From Butyrivibrio sp. (lineage in GTDB: Bacteria > Bacillota > Clostridia > Lachnospirales > Lachnospiraceae): DNA of 64,000 nt. Where the stretch lies: contig NZ_SVFW01000010.1 in assembly GCF_015056685.1 (NCBI RefSeq), forward strand, positions 26,549 to 90,548, in the 5' to 3' direction. Below, piece after piece: positions 27,092-36,345 of the stretch; position 1 is the stretch's first letter, and each line of letters opens with the position of its first letter. The position numbers were made by a program, and so were the translations under genes. The notes below the pieces were generated by a model, which was not told where the DNA came from, did no database searches, and saw only the letters and a program-made list of their open reading frames with translations.

Positions 27092-28072
27092 ATGGTTAAT
27101 ACACTGGTTTCAATCATCATGACTGTCTATAATCGTGAAAAATATGTGAGACGAGGCTTGGACAGTATTGTTGCGCAAAAGAATGTAAACATTGAACTAA
27201 TCATTGTTGATGATGGAAGTACTGATGGATCACCGGCAATACTCGATGATTATGCCCGAAGGTATGACTTTATCAGGGTGATACATAAGAGTAATGGTGG
27301 ACTATGCTCTGCCAGAAATGTTGGTTTAGACAACGCCATAGGAGATTATATTTTTTTCATAGATGATGACGATTTCTTGTCTGAAAATGCCATTCATGAT
27401 CTGCTTAAGATTAGTCTTAATAATGATGCAGATTTAGTCATTGGAAATTATGCACGTTTTAATGATGGTTGTGAATATGATGGTGTCTTTGAAATTCCTC
27501 CAAAGTATTGCAATAAGCTTCTTACAAAGAGAGAGGCGTGTGAATTATTTCTTTTCTCTGAGAACAGTCATGTTCTTGTTGCTTCATGGGGAAAACTTTA
27601 CAAAAAAAAGGTGTGGGAAGGTGTTAGATTTCCTGAAAACATACCCCAAAGTGAAGATCAGTTCATATTTCCTAGAGTAATAGAAAATTGCAATTCGATA
27701 TACTTTACTGATGAGATTGTTTACAATCAACTGCTATCAGAGGCGAGTATGACGAGAAGAAGATTTGATAGAAAACGGCTCTTTCATACAGAAGGCATGG
27801 CAGTTATTATAAGATATCTGATAGAAATGGGGTTTTATGATATTGCATTATATAAGTTTGGGTTAGGCACCAGGAGCATCATGTGTTATCAAGATATTTT
27901 TCATGATGATGAGAGTATACAGGAGACAAGTCGGCTAATCAGTATATATAAAGCTATAGCAGGTGAATTAGTAAAACATGTTGATCTAAAAAATAAACTG
28001 CGAATGATACTATTTATATCTAATTATGGATTATATAAAAAGCTGCAAAGAATGCATGCAAAAAATACATGA
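27092..28072 (+). CDS. Family 2 glycosyltransferase
   Basis: This 326-residue protein has 'VSIIMTVYNREKYV' (6-19), 'VDDGSTDGSPAIL', 'NGGLCSARNVGL' and the DxD-type 'IDDDDF', giving a complete GT2 fold signature without membrane helices. It follows lasso precursor 2 but has its own candidate promoter, and a terminator-like hairpin lies 53 nt after its stop. It may glycosylate the peptide or a surface glycan; the sequence does not decide. Confidence 0.88.
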   Translation: MVNTLVSIIMTVYNREKYVRRGLDSIVAQKNVNIELIIVDDGSTDGSPAILDDYARRYDFIRVIHKSNGGLCSARNVGLDNAIGDYIFFIDDDDFLSENAIHDLLKISLNNDADLVIGNYARFNDGCEYDGVFEIPPKYCNKLLTKREACELFLFSENSHVLVASWGKLYKKKVWEGVRFPENIPQSEDQFIFPRVIENCNSIYFTDEIVYNQLLSEASMTRRRFDRKRLFHTEGMAVIIRYLIEMGFYDIALYKFGLGTRSIMCYQDIFHDDESIQETSRLISIYKAIAGELVKHVDLKNKLRMILFISNYGLYKKLQRMHAKNT

Positions 28073-28124
28073 TGGAGATGTAATAGCGTAATCATTAAAC
28101 AATCTATAACTTGTAGTAATGAAG

Positions 28125-28145
28125 CCCCTGCCAACCAGGCAGGGG
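28125..28145. terminator. Terminator-like hairpin between convergent genes
   Basis: A perfect 8-bp GC-rich stem (cccctgcc with ggcagggg) and a 5-nt loop lie between the ends of the plus-strand GT2 and the minus-strand Stealth gene. There is only a short T-run, so termination strength is uncertain. Confidence 0.55.
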
Positions 28146-28179
28146 TTGAATATATTATGTATATGCCAGATATAGAATA

Positions 28180-29214
28180 TCAATTTTTTTCGAAAGAGCA
28201 TTTGTCTGGAAGAATAGTTTCGAATGCATCAATTATTTTCTTTTGATAGGATTCGAATGTATTTTCGTCATCACTGGCAGGAGCGTCATTGATTACTAAA
28301 ATAGGCTTCTGCTGACTTTTTATCCTGCTGCATACCAAATCTGTTTGTGCATCGCTAGATAATTCACAGTAATCACCTAATTTATTTATGTTTATTGGTG
28401 CAAAGCTACCTGTCATGAATCGCCAATAGCGAAAAAGCCATTGTGTAATATCAAAAGGGGTTCTGAATTTGTTCATGCAGGATCTGTCAAGATTATCATA
28501 TTCTAATTCCCATACTTTGATGAATGTGCTTTTATTATATGGAATAGTTAAATGCTGATCTTTAAATCCTACAACTCTTTTGAAGAAAAACTTATTCATA
28601 TTGGTGAGCATGTTTTTTAAACCATATTCAGGATTTACCCATTTAGTGAAAAGAGATAGCTTTTTTTTCTTGTCTCCGAAATGTTTATTAATTATACCAA
28701 CATTGTTGAAGATAGCATGTCTAAATACATTTGTAATATCATAGTTAAACATGATTTCAGATAAAAGCATATCGCATGGGAGATTGTTTTTAAAAAACAT
28801 TTCCTCGTTTGCAGGAGAAATAACAAATACATCATCATTAAACAATATGAAATTATCAGAGAGGTCTTTAATGCGATGTATGTTCATCTCAATGACATTT
28901 GAATTGTATGTAGGTAAGTATTTTGCTGGGATGTAATCTTTATGATTAACAATAACTATTTTCTCATGATCTGTGTTAAGCCAATCTGGGACGTGACCCC
29001 AGGTAATAAAATAGATTTTATTTATCCATGGCATGTACTTTTCAACGCCTCTGAACCAATAGCGCATCAGGCCCCAATCCCTAAACCTGTAACTTGATTT
29101 TGAACCATCATCAAAAGTGTCTTTTTTAACATCATATTTTCTCTTTTCTGCAAGCCATTCAGGGTCGCTGCCATCGACCCAGGGTATTACTATATCTATT
29201 TTTGAATTAGACAT
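28180..29214 (-). CDS. Stealth-family capsular sugar-phosphate transferase
   Basis: The start at 29214 is chosen because AAGGAA lies about 10 nt upstream and because the product (344 residues) then begins just before the conserved region 1 'IDIVIPWVDGSDPEW'. 'YRFRDWGLMRYWFRG' and the block 'LSDNFILFNDDVFV' match conserved region 2 of Stealth proteins, which transfer hexose-1-phosphate to build phosphate-linked capsules. An ATG at 29280 would add 22 residues without a good ribosome binding site. It is monocistronic here, opposite to the signalling operon at 29444. Confidence 0.88.
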   Translation of the reverse strand: MSNSKIDIVIPWVDGSDPEWLAEKRKYDVKKDTFDDGSKSSYRFRDWGLMRYWFRGVEKYMPWINKIYFITWGHVPDWLNTDHEKIVIVNHKDYIPAKYLPTYNSNVIEMNIHRIKDLSDNFILFNDDVFVISPANEEMFFKNNLPCDMLLSEIMFNYDITNVFRHAIFNNVGIINKHFGDKKKKLSLFTKWVNPEYGLKNMLTNMNKFFFKRVVGFKDQHLTIPYNKSTFIKVWELEYDNLDRSCMNKFRTPFDITQWLFRYWRFMTGSFAPININKLGDYCELSSDAQTDLVCSRIKSQQKPILVINDAPASDDENTFESYQKKIIDAFETILPDKCSFEKN

Positions 29215-29443
29215 TTTGGGATAATTCCTTTCGACTAGTATTTGTAGTAGAAAAATCAGCGGATAATCAGTATATTGCAACTGGTCTTAGTGCTGGATAA
29301 CAAATATTATTATACAAATAAAAATACAGGCAGTAAATAATAAAAGCGCCTTTTCGTTATGTTTATTCTTTTTTAACTATAGCAATCTTTTACTGTGTGC
29401 TACAATGATAAAAAGTGTATGAAAAAACACACTAGGAGATCCT

Positions 29444-32400
29444 ATGATCAGTGCCCAGAACATTGGCAGCATAACCTTTAATCTTGCTGCGCTAGTCATA
29501 AGTATGACCTGTGTTCTATATACATTGATGATGAGGACAAGGATAAAGTTCAGTAACAGGCTTTTCATGTCCCTCATATTGATTGTTATTATAGATTCTC
29601 TTACAGGCATACTTTGCGAAGTTGTTGTTTATTCAGGGCTTTCTTATGGAGCAAAGCTCTTTTGTTTTTATGCCTTTCAGTATCTATACTTCTTTACGCA
29701 TTTTGCCATTGCCCCAATCCTTGCTTTATACATCATTATTTCCTGCGGAGTCTCTTTTAGATTTTCCAAAAGAGCGCGTTTTTTACTTGCATTTCCTTTT
29801 ATTCTCATGGAACTTATGGTGGCAGTAAATCCATTCACAAACATTGTTTATAGTGTAGATGAAAACATAGTTTTTCACAGAGGTGTTGGAGTATATATTG
29901 CCTATTTTGTCAGTGCGTTCTATGTCATGTTTTCTATAGTTGCAATGGTTTTGTACTGGAATGTCTTTAACAGGATGAAAAGATTTGCCATTGCATACTT
30001 CTTTATTCTTGTTATAGCAGGAACACTTATTCAGATGGTCGTTTTCAGTGTCAGATGTGAGCTTATGTGTGAGGCAATAGGGCTTCTGGGTCTTATGATC
30101 ATGTTTGAAAATGATGAGGACAGGATTGATATTTCCACCTGGGGCTATAACCGAAACGCATTCTTGCATGATGCTGGCATATATTTTAAATATAACAGGC
30201 ACTTTTATACTATCTGTATTCGCATTCAAAATGGCGATGTTTACAGGAAAATAGCAGGCTATGAAGAATACGAAAAGGTTCTTTTCATGGTCGTGAAATT
30301 CTTAAGCAGTATCAGTCCCAAATATGAAGTTTACAGGGTGAGCAATGACTGTTTCTTTTTAATCTGCCCTGATATCGATGAAACAGAGGCGGGGAGAGTA
30401 TCAAAGCAGGTCTTTGACAGGTTTCAGAGGGAGTGGCTAAGGAAAAACAGCAGTTTCCTGTTAAAAGCGTGTATTATACGCGCATATTCGCCAAAACAGT
30501 TTGGGAACATCGGATATCTTCTTCTTTTGTCTGATTCTGCATTTGAAAAAGAGCCTGACAGGATTTATTCACAAAATGACCTTGATTTTATTTTGAGAAG
30601 GGCCAAGGTTGAGATTGCGGTAAAAAGAGGTATTGAAGAAGGCAAGTTTAAAGTCTCTTATACGCCTATCTACTCCAAGGATGGCCTTATTATCTACGGT
30701 GCGAGGGCTGAGCTTGAGTTTACTGATGATGAGCTTGGGTATATAGATAAGTCGGAGTTTTTGCCTATAGCCGAGGAAACAGGCCTTATTGAAAGGCTTG
30801 GCTGGCTCAACATTGAGGAAGTTTTTTACTTCCTTGGAGGTGGTATCACGGAGGAAATGGGACTTGAGTTTATCATAATAAACCTTTCTGCCGTGCAGGT
30901 TATCAGGACTGATTTTGTAGATAACGTAAAAGCGCTCATAGAAAAATATGGAGTAAATCCAGGGAGAGTTATCTTTAACCTTACGGAATCTGCAGTGACT
31001 TCTGATGAAAAAATAATGAGCAATGTAATAAAAGAGCTGGTGGATATAGGCATAAGGTTTGGTATTGAGAACTATGGAAGTGGCTTTTTTACCAATCAGA
31101 GTTCGGCGTCACCTCTTTTTGAAGGGGTTGTTATGGATGCTGCGCGTATGTATACGGCATTTATGAATGAACAGACCAGGATCATTTTGGAGAACCGTAT
31201 CAAAATGGTTAAGGATATGGGTAAAGACATACTTATAAGCCATGTTGATGATGCGAATCTGATGGAATTTGCAAGCGAAATGAATGTTGATTACTTACAG
31301 GGCATGTATTTCTCTCAAGGCTCTTCAAGAAATGAATTTATAGCTATCCTGCGTGCAACAGAGCTTGCGAAGATGGAGGAAAGAAGAGCAAAGGCAGCAA
31401 GTGAAGCAAAAAGTAATTTCCTTGCCAATATGTCACATGAGATCAGAACACCTATTAATGCTGTGCTGGGCATGAATGAGGTTATCCTTCGTGAGTGTAA
31501 AGATGAAAAGATCATCGAATATGCTCAGAATATAGAAAGTGCAGGAAGGACGCTACTTTCCCTTATAAATGATATCCTTGATTTTTCCAAGATTGAATCA
31601 GGAAGTATGGAAATACATGAAGCAGAGTATGAGCTGTCTTCTGTACTTAATGATGTCTTTAATATGGTGAATTTAAAGGCACAACAAAAAGCCCTAAAAC
31701 TGCAGTTTGATATTGATGAAACAATTCCTGACAAGCTCTTTGGTGATGAGATGAGAATCCGCCAGGTAATGGTGAATATCTTAAACAACGCTGTAAAATA
31801 CACGCAAGAGGGCAAAATCACGCTTTCGCTCAATGGAATAGAACAAGAGAAGGGGATTCTTCTTGTTCTTAAGGTAAAAGACACCGGTATAGGCATAAAA
31901 CCTGAGGAAATGGATTCTCTTTTTGATAAGTTCAAAAGATTGGATTTAGATAAGAACAAGACAGTTGAAGGAAGTGGACTGGGGCTTGCTATTACCCATT
32001 CCCTTATTGAACTTATGGATGGAACTATAGATGTTGAGAGTGAATATGGAGTCGGAACTACCTTTATAATCACGCTTCCACAGGGAATAAGGAGCAAATC
32101 TCAGATTGGAGATTTCAAGTCACGAATTGCCAAGACAATAAAAAATAGTAAGGAGTATCATGAGAAATTCGTGGCTCCTGACGCAAAGATACTTGTGGTA
32201 GATGATACTCCTATGAACCATGTTGTCATAAGAGAGCTTCTGAAAAATACTAAGATACAGATCGAATCCGCAAGGAGCGGTGCTGAGTGCCTTGAAAAAC
32301 AGCGCTTTGAAAAGTATGACATTATTTTTATGGATTATAGAATGCCACAGATGGATGGCATTGAGACTTTAGAGGCTATGAAGGAAGATGATGACAGTAA

Positions 32401-33232
32401 AAATAAAGACACACCGGTCATCATTCTTACAGCAAACGCAATATCCGGAGCTAGAGAAAATTTCTTGCAGGCGGGCTTTGAGGACTATCTTTCAAAACCA
32501 ATTGAAAGTGAAAAGCTTGAGAAACTCATCATGAAGTTTTTGCCTAAGGATAAGGTTACGGCCAGTGAGGATGAAAGTAAAGGCGATGATCATGAGGAAG
32601 ATACTATTGGAAATGATAATCCTTTCACCGGAGTTTTCAAGGAGATTGACTACAAAGAGGGGCTTAAGAACTGCGGAAGTCTTGAAAGCTATCTGAATAT
32701 CTTAAAGGTTTATTATGATTCAATAAACTTTACCAGAGACAATATTTATGGAGCCTATGAGTCGGGAAATATCAAGGATTATACAAGCTACGTTCATTCA
32801 CTTAAGAGTACAAGCAGGACTATAGGGGCAACAAAGCTGTCAAATATGGCCAAAATGCTGGAGGATGCAGGTAACAACGAAGATATAAATACTATAGATG
32901 AGTTCACGCCAGAGCTTTTAAATCTGTATCATATTGTAGAGCATGAGCTTTCTGAAGTTAAGAAAATCGTTGACTCAAAAGAAGATAATGTCAGCGACAA
33001 ACCACTTATTTCTGAGAGTCAGCTTATGGACGCATATAATACAATAGTGGAAGTATGTGAGGTGCTGGACTATGACACGTTAATATATGTTCTTGATACA
33101 GTTAATAAATATAGTGTTAGAGGCGTGGATAATGATATAATTAAGAAAATAGGTGAACTATCTTATAAACTTGATTGGGACGGGATAAAGCAAATCGTTA
33201 CAGACAGGCTAAATAACAGGGAGAACAAGTGA
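29444..33232 (+). CDS. Membrane hybrid histidine kinase with degenerate GGDEF and EAL-like domains
   Basis: This 1262-residue protein has in order: about seven membrane helices (1-220); a GGDEF-like domain (about 225-370) with no GGDEF motif, 'SNDCFFLI' standing in its place; an EAL-like domain (about 385-630) in which EAL is replaced by 'RAELEF' and the DDFG loop by 'ENYGSG'; HisKA with 'NMSHEIRTPINAV' (H665); HATPase; a receiver with D964 ('FMDYRMP'); and an HPt domain with H1118 ('YVHSLKS'). It should autophosphorylate and relay, but is unlikely to make or cleave cyclic di-GMP. The EAL-like part might bind it. The stop overlaps the next start. Confidence 0.88.
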   Translation: MISAQNIGSITFNLAALVISMTCVLYTLMMRTRIKFSNRLFMSLILIVIIDSLTGILCEVVVYSGLSYGAKLFCFYAFQYLYFFTHFAIAPILALYIIISCGVSFRFSKRARFLLAFPFILMELMVAVNPFTNIVYSVDENIVFHRGVGVYIAYFVSAFYVMFSIVAMVLYWNVFNRMKRFAIAYFFILVIAGTLIQMVVFSVRCELMCEAIGLLGLMIMFENDEDRIDISTWGYNRNAFLHDAGIYFKYNRHFYTICIRIQNGDVYRKIAGYEEYEKVLFMVVKFLSSISPKYEVYRVSNDCFFLICPDIDETEAGRVSKQVFDRFQREWLRKNSSFLLKACIIRAYSPKQFGNIGYLLLLSDSAFEKEPDRIYSQNDLDFILRRAKVEIAVKRGIEEGKFKVSYTPIYSKDGLIIYGARAELEFTDDELGYIDKSEFLPIAEETGLIERLGWLNIEEVFYFLGGGITEEMGLEFIIINLSAVQVIRTDFVDNVKALIEKYGVNPGRVIFNLTESAVTSDEKIMSNVIKELVDIGIRFGIENYGSGFFTNQSSASPLFEGVVMDAARMYTAFMNEQTRIILENRIKMVKDMGKDILISHVDDANLMEFASEMNVDYLQGMYFSQGSSRNEFIAILRATELAKMEERRAKAASEAKSNFLANMSHEIRTPINAVLGMNEVILRECKDEKIIEYAQNIESAGRTLLSLINDILDFSKIESGSMEIHEAEYELSSVLNDVFNMVNLKAQQKALKLQFDIDETIPDKLFGDEMRIRQVMVNILNNAVKYTQEGKITLSLNGIEQEKGILLVLKVKDTGIGIKPEEMDSLFDKFKRLDLDKNKTVEGSGLGLAITHSLIELMDGTIDVESEYGVGTTFIITLPQGIRSKSQIGDFKSRIAKTIKNSKEYHEKFVAPDAKILVVDDTPMNHVVIRELLKNTKIQIESARSGAECLEKQRFEKYDIIFMDYRMPQMDGIETLEAMKEDDDSKNKDTPVIILTANAISGARENFLQAGFEDYLSKPIESEKLEKLIMKFLPKDKVTASEDESKGDDHEEDTIGNDNPFTGVFKEIDYKEGLKNCGSLESYLNILKVYYDSINFTRDNIYGAYESGNIKDYTSYVHSLKSTSRTIGATKLSNMAKMLEDAGNNEDINTIDEFTPELLNLYHIVEHELSEVKKIVDSKEDNVSDKPLISESQLMDAYNTIVEVCEVLDYDTLIYVLDTVNKYSVRGVDNDIIKKIGELSYKLDWDGIKQIVTDRLNNRENK

Positions 33233-33996
33233 TGTTCAATAAAAAAATCCTGCTGGTCAGAAAAACAGAGACCTTCATGGTTAATGCAATTAAAAATAAC
33301 CTTCTGCAGGCACATTTTCAGGTCAAAGATTCGGATTATTCAATCAAACAGCTAAGTGAAAATGCCCGGGCAGCAGATCTGATTATCCTCTATACAGACT
33401 CAGACGTAGAGGATCATCGTGATGCTTTTATTTATCTTAAAGATCTGTGCGCGGAAGATAATAAGGTGGTTCTGATCATTGGTGAAGATGAGGCCTTTAG
33501 ATTTGCACATAGATTTATTCCCAAAGAGGACATTGCGTTTGAGGTATACAGGCCTCTTGATATGGCAGATCTGATGTCAAAGGTAAGTATTGCTACAGAT
33601 GACGAGTTTGAGCAGCAACGAAGAAAATGCATACTTATCATAGATGATGATCTTACATTTCTTCAGATGACAAGAGAAGTATTAAAGGATACCTACAGGG
33701 TGGGAATGGCCAATTCCGGAACCCAGGCGATAGCATGGCTTGCCAATAACCACGCGGATCTTATCCTGCTTGACTATGATATGCCAATATTGGACGGACC
33801 AAAAGTAATGGAAATGTTAAAGAGTGAAAGCTTTTCCAGCTCTACACCTATAATGTTCCTTACAGGTAAAAATGACAGGAAATCTGTTACCAGTGTTATT
33901 TCACTAAAACCGGTTGATTACCTCTTGAAGTCCATAACTAAAGAGAAACTTTTAAAAACCCTTGAAGATTTCTTTGATTCCGGGAAGAAAAAATGA
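33232..33996 (+). CDS. Double receiver-domain response regulator without output domain
   Basis: This 254-residue protein uses the ATG at 33232, sharing bases with the stop of the kinase gene (a GTG at 33229 is also possible). Residues 1-115 look like a pseudo-receiver: no 'DD' or phosphoacceptor Asp stands in the expected place. Residues 125-254 are a full receiver with 'LIIDDD', phosphoacceptor in 'LILLDYDMP' and 'LTGK'. No DNA-binding or enzymatic domain follows. It is probably a phosphate shuttle or sink for the hybrid kinase. An ATGA overlap couples it to the next gene. Confidence 0.85.
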   Translation: MFNKKILLVRKTETFMVNAIKNNLLQAHFQVKDSDYSIKQLSENARAADLIILYTDSDVEDHRDAFIYLKDLCAEDNKVVLIIGEDEAFRFAHRFIPKEDIAFEVYRPLDMADLMSKVSIATDDEFEQQRRKCILIIDDDLTFLQMTREVLKDTYRVGMANSGTQAIAWLANNHADLILLDYDMPILDGPKVMEMLKSESFSSSTPIMFLTGKNDRKSVTSVISLKPVDYLLKSITKEKLLKTLEDFFDSGKKK

Positions 33997-35954
33997 TTGA
34001 GACGAATCTACTTGGAGCTGCAACCTTTAGGATTGCTGCGGCTATTATCAGTATTACCTGCATATTCTATACGACTGTTCTTAAAACCAAAAAAAGTATC
34101 AGAAGGAGACTCTTTCTGATACTTCTATATATAGTGTTTGCTGATTCTGTTTCAGGCCTTTTGTCTTCAATTGTCTTAGAATCTGAGCTTATTCCATATA
34201 ATCCCAAATATATCATATGCTACTTTTTGGAGTCCTTTTATTATTGTACTCACTTTGGTACTGTAGTTGTCTTTCTGTATTACATGTCATACGTATGCGA
34301 CGTCTTGTTCAGGTATGGCAAACTCAGAAAAAGAATTATTCTTTTGCCTTTATTATTTATAGAACTGGCATTGCTTACTAATCCACTGACTAGTTTTATG
34401 TTTTCGATAGATGAAAACATGATCATAAAAAAAGAAATTGGTATCTATATCGCATATTTCATAACTCTATTATATTTCATCAACTGCGTGATCATGCTGT
34501 TTAAATACTGGAAAACTGTGAACTATACCAAGATAGCGGCTATTGCTTATTTTTTGGCGCTCACATTTGCAGGAATATTGATCCAGCTGGCATTTCCATG
34601 GGTTATGTGTGAAATACTATGTGAATCCATAGGCCTCATGGGAATTATGATAATGATCGAAAAAGAAGATGAATTACTGGATTCTACGACAAAAGCCTAC
34701 AATAGAATAGCTCTTTTACAGGACCTTGGAAATATCATAGGAATGAAAAGAAGTTTCAAGATAATATGCATAAGAATAGATAATGCGGAAAATTATAGAA
34801 GGATCATGGGGGTAGACAGCTTTGACAAGATACTTGCTGAAATAGTTGCAACAATACAAGGAATCAATAATTATCTGAACGTATATAGAAATGGTGATGC
34901 TAACTTTTTTATCATAATTCCTGATGCAGATGATAAAAAAGTAAATGATCTGGCAGAGCTTCTCAGCAGAAGATTTGAAGAAGGCTTCTTTACAGAAAAA
35001 GGTGAAACAAAGGTAAATGCGACAATTCTTCTTGCAGGATATCCTGAAGAATTTAAATTTGCTGATGACATAGTTCTTTTATCTGAGGCACCACTTGATG
35101 CTGATGAGTATGGAAAGATTATAAAAGGCAGGGATCTGGAATTTCTTTTAAGGACAATAGAAGTTGAAAAGGCTATTTCACAGGGAATATCTGAAAACAA
35201 ATTCCGTGTATATTATCAGCCAATCTATGGCAAAAAATGCGGATGCATAAAGGCTGCGCAGGCACTATTAAAGCTTGAGGATGATGAGCTTGGAGAAGTG
35301 AATTTCAGAGAGTTCATGCCAATTGCAGAGAGAACTGGTTTTGCGGAAGAACTTGAAATAAGAATGATCGAATCCGTAATCAAATTCCTTGGGAATGACG
35401 TTAACAGAGGATATATGAGTATTGATTTTGTCATTATCCATATCATGGCAGCTAAGGTCCTTAATAAAAATCTGGTCACAACTGTCCAGGAACTTCTTGT
35501 TAAGTACAATGTTGATCCAAAGCTTATTGCCTTTGACATAAGTGATACTATGGCAGAAATGTCGGAAGATAATTTGAAGTATGTTGTAAATGAGTTTTAT
35601 GATACCGGAATAAGGCTCTTCCTTGGTAATTATGGTAAAGATTCATCAAGGATAACTTTAGATGCCATGGAAAAATTTGATGGCGTTATCATGAGCGCAT
35701 GGCGTTTTTTGGATCCCGATATGGTAAAACAGGGCGATATCATTATGAAAGCCAGAACAGATATGCTCACGCAGCTTGGCAAAAAAATTCTCATAGGTGG
35801 AGTAGATAATAAAATATATTTTGATAAGATACTGCAGGTCAGTGGTGATTATATGTCCGGCAAGTATTTGTCTGCACCACTTTCCAAAAATGAGATACAG
35901 GTCAGGTTCTGGGATTACGATAGGGTTGCACTGGGAGATGCAACAGAAATTTAA
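33993..35954 (+). CDS. Membrane protein with degenerate GGDEF and EAL-like domains
   Basis: This 653-residue protein has the same plan as the first half of the hybrid kinase two genes upstream: about seven membrane helices (1-220), a GGDEF-like region whose signature is replaced by 'NGDANFFIII', and an EAL-like domain with 'AAQALLKLE' for EAL and 'LGNYGKDSS' for the DDFG loop. The region after the EAL domain is absent, so it has no kinase. It is probably a sensor or scaffold rather than a phosphodiesterase. Similarity in the membrane part (for example 'IDENMIIKKEIGIYIAYFIT' against 'VDENIVFHRGVGVYIAYFVS') shows common origin. Confidence 0.85.
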   Translation: MIETNLLGAATFRIAAAIISITCIFYTTVLKTKKSIRRRLFLILLYIVFADSVSGLLSSIVLESELIPYNPKYIICYFLESFYYCTHFGTVVVFLYYMSYVCDVLFRYGKLRKRIILLPLLFIELALLTNPLTSFMFSIDENMIIKKEIGIYIAYFITLLYFINCVIMLFKYWKTVNYTKIAAIAYFLALTFAGILIQLAFPWVMCEILCESIGLMGIMIMIEKEDELLDSTTKAYNRIALLQDLGNIIGMKRSFKIICIRIDNAENYRRIMGVDSFDKILAEIVATIQGINNYLNVYRNGDANFFIIIPDADDKKVNDLAELLSRRFEEGFFTEKGETKVNATILLAGYPEEFKFADDIVLLSEAPLDADEYGKIIKGRDLEFLLRTIEVEKAISQGISENKFRVYYQPIYGKKCGCIKAAQALLKLEDDELGEVNFREFMPIAERTGFAEELEIRMIESVIKFLGNDVNRGYMSIDFVIIHIMAAKVLNKNLVTTVQELLVKYNVDPKLIAFDISDTMAEMSEDNLKYVVNEFYDTGIRLFLGNYGKDSSRITLDAMEKFDGVIMSAWRFLDPDMVKQGDIIMKARTDMLTQLGKKILIGGVDNKIYFDKILQVSGDYMSGKYLSAPLSKNEIQVRFWDYDRVALGDATEI

Positions 35955-35991
35955 AGTGGAATTAAGCTTCAAATTATTGTATTTTATTATT

Positions 35992-36315
35992 ATGACATGC
36001 AAAGAGGCTGAAAAATTAATTCCATTATTTTTAGACGATGACCTTGATAATAAGGACCTGGCTGAATTTATCGAGCACATAGACAACTGTCCTGAATGTA
36101 AGGAGGAGCTTACTATACAGTTTCTTGTGAAGACCGGTATGCAGAGGCTTGAGGACGGCAATACCTTTAACCTCAAACAGGAACTTCTTATCCTTATTAA
36201 AGACGCCAAAAAACGACTGAAATTTAGAAGAAATCTCTTTTTACTCAGCATACTTTTGGAACTGGCGGTCGTTGTTCTTGTGGTGACAGTATCGGTCCTT
36301 GCCTTTGCGTTATAA
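35992..36315 (+). CDS. Small zf-HC2 anti-sigma-factor-like membrane protein
   Basis: The proposed ATG at 35992 gives 107 residues starting MTCKEAEKLIPLFLDDDL, the usual beginning of zinc-finger anti-sigma proteins. The zinc motif HxxxCxxC is H29, C33, C36. One membrane helix lies at about 82-105. No strong ribosome binding site is seen before this ATG; in-frame TTG/GTG codons lie 15 and 36 nt upstream. No sigma factor gene is adjacent, which is odd for this family. The same strand and short gap suggest it may be read from the upstream operon. Confidence 0.72.
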   Translation: MTCKEAEKLIPLFLDDDLDNKDLAEFIEHIDNCPECKEELTIQFLVKTGMQRLEDGNTFNLKQELLILIKDAKKRLKFRRNLFLLSILLELAVVVLVVTVSVLAFAL

Positions 36316-36345
36316 CTATTATTTTATACAGGTTGGGGAAGAATT

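Noticed and set aside
31525..32097. 190-residue minus-strand frame
   Set aside because: Antisense to the HATPase part of the hybrid kinase; Ser/Ile-rich composition typical of an opposite-strand shadow.
35658..36251. 197-residue minus-strand frame
   Set aside because: It covers the end of the EAL-like gene and the anti-sigma-like gene in antisense; no motif.
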